Source of the DNA: Candidatus Brocadiia bacterium
GTDB lineage: Bacteria > Planctomycetota > PUPC01 > DSUN01
Direction of reading: 5' to 3'
Length of the DNA: 8,045 nt
Assembly (NCBI GenBank): GCA_016782825.1
Contig: JADHXT010000147.1
Location: 1-8,045, forward strand
A model generated the notes under the pieces. The model was not told the origin of the DNA. It ran no database searches and saw nothing but the letters and a program-made list of their open reading frames with translations. The stretch's first letter is position 1, and the number at the start of each line of letters is the position of its first letter. Position numbers and translations under genes: made by a program. Positions 5,400-8,045 of this stretch are shown in pieces.

Positions 5400-7913
5400 A
5401 TGCGCATGGCGACACTGGGTGCCACGTGGTGCTTGATGGAGGCAGTGGCGATCATGGCATCTCTATCTGCAAGCGGAGCCATGGCGACGAAGGTCGAGAA
5501 GGCGCTGCTTCGCCAGTGGGCCGCAGCGAAGTTCGAGGCCACCGCCACCGAGGCGGCCGGAGGCGCAGGGCTCCTCGTACTGGCCAACCATGATCCCGTC
5601 ATCCTCAACAACCGGGGTGGGCGGCCACTGCGGACCGGCGGTAAGGAGTACCGCCGAGGTCTCTACTGCCACGCGGTGAGCAAGGTGGTGGTGCGGCTGC
5701 CAGGGCCGGGCAAGACCTTCACGGCCGTCGTGGGCGTGGACAGCCACGCGCAGACGAGCGGCGGACGCGGCAGCGTCGTCTTCTCGGTGACCATCGGCGG
5801 CAAGGAGGCGTTTCGCTCCAAGGTGATACGCGAGGGCATGGCGGGCGTGCCTGTGTCGGTCGACCTGGCGGGGGCCACGGAGTTCGTGCTCAACGTGGGC
5901 GATGGCGGCGACGGCATCTCCTGCGACCAGAGCGACTGGGCCGATGCCAAGGTGGTGCTGGCCGACGGCGAGACCGTGTGGGTGGGCGACCTGCCGTTCA
6001 TCGAGGCGGCGGGCGTGCAGGCTCTCCCCGAGCCGCCGTTCTCGTTCGTCTACGACGGGCGGCCATCGGTCGAGTTGCTACCCACCTGGAAGCGGCAGCA
6101 TGCGGCCCGCAAGCTCGACGCCCAGCGCACCGAGCACGTGGTCACCTACACCGAGCCTAAGACGGGCCTCGTGGTGCGCTGCGTGGCAGTCGAGTATCAC
6201 GACTTCCCCACCGTGGAGTGGACCCTCTACTTCAAGAATACCGGTAAGGCCGACACGCCGATCCTCAAAGACATCCAGGCGCTCGACACCCGCTTCCAGC
6301 GAGGTGACCGGGGCGAGTTCCTCCTGCACCACCACGTGGGCAGCACGGCGTCGATGGACGACTACCGCCCGCTCCAGACGCCGCTGCGGAAGGGAGAGAC
6401 GCGCCGTTTCGCCTCGTCCAGCGGGCGGGGCAGCGACGGCGCGTGGCCCTACTACAACGTGGAATGGGCCGGTGCCGGCCTGATTGTGGCGGTCGGCTGG
6501 CCGGGACAGTGGGCCGCCACCTTCAGACGCGACGGCACCAACGGGCTGCACCTCCGCGCGGGCCAGGAGCGCACCCACCTCAAGCTGCTGCCGGGCGAGG
6601 AGATCCGCACGCCGCTCATCGCCCTCCAGGTGTACCGCGGCGACTGGCTTCGGGCGCAGAACGTGTGGCGGCGGTGGATGCTCGCGCACAACCTGCCGCG
6701 GCTGGAGAACGGCAAGGTGCCCGGGCCGCTCATGCCGGCCGCCAGCAGCAACCAGTGCCACGAAATGCAGAACGCCAACGAGACCAACCAGAAGCAGTTC
6801 ATCGACGGCTACCTCGACAACGGCGTGCACATCGACTTCTGGTGGATGGATGCCGGCTGGTACGTGAACGGCACCAGTTGGCCGCGGGTCGGAACGTGGG
6901 AGGTCGACCGCACGCGCTTCCCCAAGGGCCTGCGGGCGATCAGCGACCACGCGCACGGACGCGGCGTCCGCATCCTGGTGTGGTTCGAACCCGAGCGCGT
7001 GACCCCTGGCACCTGGCTATACGAAAAGCATCCCGAATGGCTCCTCGGCGCCGACGGCCAGCAGAAGATGCTCTACCTCGGCAACCCCGAGGCTCGCAAG
7101 TGGCTCACCGACCACGTGGCCAAGCTCATGACCGACGAAGGCATCGACATCTACCGCCAGGACTGCAACTTCGATCTGCTCGGCTACTGGCGAGGCCACG
7201 ACGCCCCCGACCGTCAGGGCATCACCGAAATCCGCCACGTGACCGGCTACCTGGCCTACTGGGACGAGCTGCGACGCCGCCGGCCCGGCCTGCTGATCGA
7301 CACGTGTGCCTCCGGCGGCCGCCGCAACGACCTGGAGACCCTCCGCCGCTCCGTGCCGCTCCACAAGAGCGACATGCAGTACGCCAATCTCACCAGCAAG
7401 CAGACCCAGCTCTACGGCCTGGCCTTCTGGGTGCCGTACTTCGGCGCCCCCGTGTATCCGGCCGACCGGGTGGACACCTACGGCTTCCGCAGTGGCATCG
7501 CCCCGATGACTGGCCTCGGCTATGACACGCGGCGCAAGGACTACGACTACGCGCTGCTCCGCAAGCTGGTGGCCGAGTGGAAGCAGGTGGTGCCGAATCA
7601 GTTCGGCGACTACTGGCCGCTGACGTCGTGGCGGGCGGAGCTGGACGTGTGGATGGCCTGGCAGTTCGACCGTCCCGAGGTGGGCGAGGGCGTGGTGCAG
7701 GCGTTCCGCCGGCCCGAGAGCATCTATGAGTCGGCACGGTTTGTTCTCCGCGGGCTCGAGCCGTCGGCCACGTACGAGATCCGCAACGCGGACGTGGAAG
7801 GCACCACGAAGCTCAGCGGCCGCGAGCTGATGGAGAAGGGCCTGCTCGTCTCGATCCCGACCCAGCCGGGGGCGGCGATCCTCTTCTACAAGCGCCTGAA
7901 GCCGGCCCGTTGA
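5400..7913 (+). CDS. secreted alpha-galactosidase, NPCBM + GH36-type
   Basis: 837 residues. The first 26-28 look like a signal peptide, with likely cleavage after ASG or AMA. Residues about 66-190 are an NPCBM carbohydrate-binding module: EYRRGLYCHAVSKVV, the VGVDSH block, and GDGISCDQSDWADAKVV near its end. About 200-440 is the beta-rich N-terminal domain of GH36 enzymes. The barrel follows, with WWMDAGWY (481-488) and ILVWFEPERV, then YRQDCNFD giving the nucleophile Asp588. CASGGRRNDLETLRR (636-650) leads into HKSD, whose Asp658 fits the acid/base. About 765-837 is a C-terminal sandwich. The YRQDxN and ASGGRR versions of the motifs differ from the KWDxN and SGGG forms of many melibiases but are usual in one branch of these enzymes. 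It hydrolyses terminal alpha-galactosides, retaining the anomeric configuration, outside the cytoplasm. It lies 28 bases after the radical SAM gene with no terminator between, so is probably co-transcribed. The exact linkage and substrate cannot be read from sequence. Confidence 0.92.
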   Translation: MRMATLGATWCLMEAVAIMASLSASGAMATKVEKALLRQWAAAKFEATATEAAGGAGLLVLANHDPVILNNRGGRPLRTGGKEYRRGLYCHAVSKVVVRLPGPGKTFTAVVGVDSHAQTSGGRGSVVFSVTIGGKEAFRSKVIREGMAGVPVSVDLAGATEFVLNVGDGGDGISCDQSDWADAKVVLADGETVWVGDLPFIEAAGVQALPEPPFSFVYDGRPSVELLPTWKRQHAARKLDAQRTEHVVTYTEPKTGLVVRCVAVEYHDFPTVEWTLYFKNTGKADTPILKDIQALDTRFQRGDRGEFLLHHHVGSTASMDDYRPLQTPLRKGETRRFASSSGRGSDGAWPYYNVEWAGAGLIVAVGWPGQWAATFRRDGTNGLHLRAGQERTHLKLLPGEEIRTPLIALQVYRGDWLRAQNVWRRWMLAHNLPRLENGKVPGPLMPAASSNQCHEMQNANETNQKQFIDGYLDNGVHIDFWWMDAGWYVNGTSWPRVGTWEVDRTRFPKGLRAISDHAHGRGVRILVWFEPERVTPGTWLYEKHPEWLLGADGQQKMLYLGNPEARKWLTDHVAKLMTDEGIDIYRQDCNFDLLGYWRGHDAPDRQGITEIRHVTGYLAYWDELRRRRPGLLIDTCASGGRRNDLETLRRSVPLHKSDMQYANLTSKQTQLYGLAFWVPYFGAPVYPADRVDTYGFRSGIAPMTGLGYDTRRKDYDYALLRKLVAEWKQVVPNQFGDYWPLTSWRAELDVWMAWQFDRPEVGEGVVQAFRRPESIYESARFVLRGLEPSATYEIRNADVEGTTKLSGRELMEKGLLVSIPTQPGAAILFYKRLKPAR

Positions 7914-7920
7914 ACGCGGA

Positions 7921-7953
7921 CCGCGGGTTCCTGCGTCACAGCCCTACCCGCGG
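7921..7953 (+). other. intergenic stem-loop next to a ribosome binding site
   Basis: CCGCGGGT (7921-7928) and ACCCGCGG (7946-7953) form a perfect 8-bp GC-rich stem with a 17-base loop, starting 7 bases after the GH36 stop codon. No T-run follows, so it does not fit a standard intrinsic terminator. The AGGA of the next ribosome binding site begins right after the stem, so the hairpin could limit translation, protect the upstream mRNA end or mark RNA processing. Confidence 0.45.
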
Positions 7954-7969
7954 AGGAAACGGGAAGGGA
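7954..7969 (+). promoter_or_regulatory. ribosome binding site of the partial 3' gene
   Basis: The purine-rich stretch AGGAAACGGGAAGGGA runs up to the GTG at 7971. Both AGGA and GAAGGGA parts are available; it favours GTG 7971 over the internal GTG at 7989, which has no such site. Confidence 0.45.
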
Positions 7970-7970
7970 C

Positions 7971-8045
7971 GTGCGTGGTGCGTCTTGCGTGGCACGCCGC
8001 GTGCTTGCGGTTGTTCTGATGCTGGGTGTGTGCGCGGCGGCGGAG
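7971..8045 (+). CDS. start of an exported protein (3'-partial)
   Basis: 25 codons are visible from GTG 7971 to the window edge, without a stop. The translation starts with a basic segment (two Arg at residues 9-10), then a hydrophobic core VLAVVLMLGVCAAA and Glu25, a typical Sec signal peptide with probable cleavage after the AAA. The cysteine at residue 21 (GVCA) could be read as a weak lipobox, but the following Ala-Ala-Ala-Glu fits ordinary cleavage better. A start at GTG 7989 would also leave a good signal peptide. The gene follows the alpha-galactosidase by 57 bases on the same strand and may be a further member of the operon. No function can be given. Confidence 0.5.
   Translation, partial: MRGASCVARRVLAVVLMLGVCAAAE

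Noticed and set aside
1..8045. CRISPR arrays, tRNA or rRNA genes, insertion sequences, long direct repeats
   Set aside because: None seen by eye. The window is nearly all protein-coding, and its longest non-coding stretch is the 171-bp divergent region.

Overview
The window is GC-rich (roughly two thirds G+C by eye) and almost fully coding. It reads as a carbohydrate-related locus from a Planctomycetota or other PVC-type bacterium, probably free-living or metagenomic. The reasons are a HEAT-repeat protein of the style common in planctomycetes, several large secreted proteins with mixed beta-sandwich modules, an NPCBM-linked alpha-galactosidase, and no SusC/SusD pair. The phylum is an inference from protein style; no rRNA or other marker is present.

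Layout: (1) positions 2-889, plus strand: the C-terminal part of a HEAT-repeat protein ending in a jelly-roll-like sandwich domain. (2) 891-2876, minus strand: a secreted transglutaminase-like protein (Cys111/His137/Asp152) with a long beta-rich tail carrying two Asp-box-like motifs; its stop codon faces that of gene 1 across one base. (3) 2877-3047: a divergent control region with a 17-bp perfect palindrome and candidate sigma-70-type promoters pointing both ways. (4) 3048-4340, plus: a secreted TIM-barrel protein resembling clan GH-A glycosidases. (5) 4337-5371, plus: a cytoplasmic radical SAM enzyme overlapping gene 4 by ATGA. (6) 5400-7913, plus: a secreted NPCBM + GH36-type alpha-galactosidase. 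(7) 7971 to the window end, plus: the first 25 codons of another exported protein, preceded by a hairpin that abuts its ribosome binding site.

Genes 4, 5 and 6 look like one transcription unit (4-base overlap, then a 28-base gap), with gene 7 possibly following. The joint reading is that two exported enzymes process an alpha-galactose-containing glycan, while a cytoplasmic radical SAM enzyme, translationally coupled to the first, does something not yet known. It might modify a sugar or a protein of the same locus. That coupling is the most interesting point. The transglutaminase-like gene shares the control region and may be co-regulated through the palindrome.
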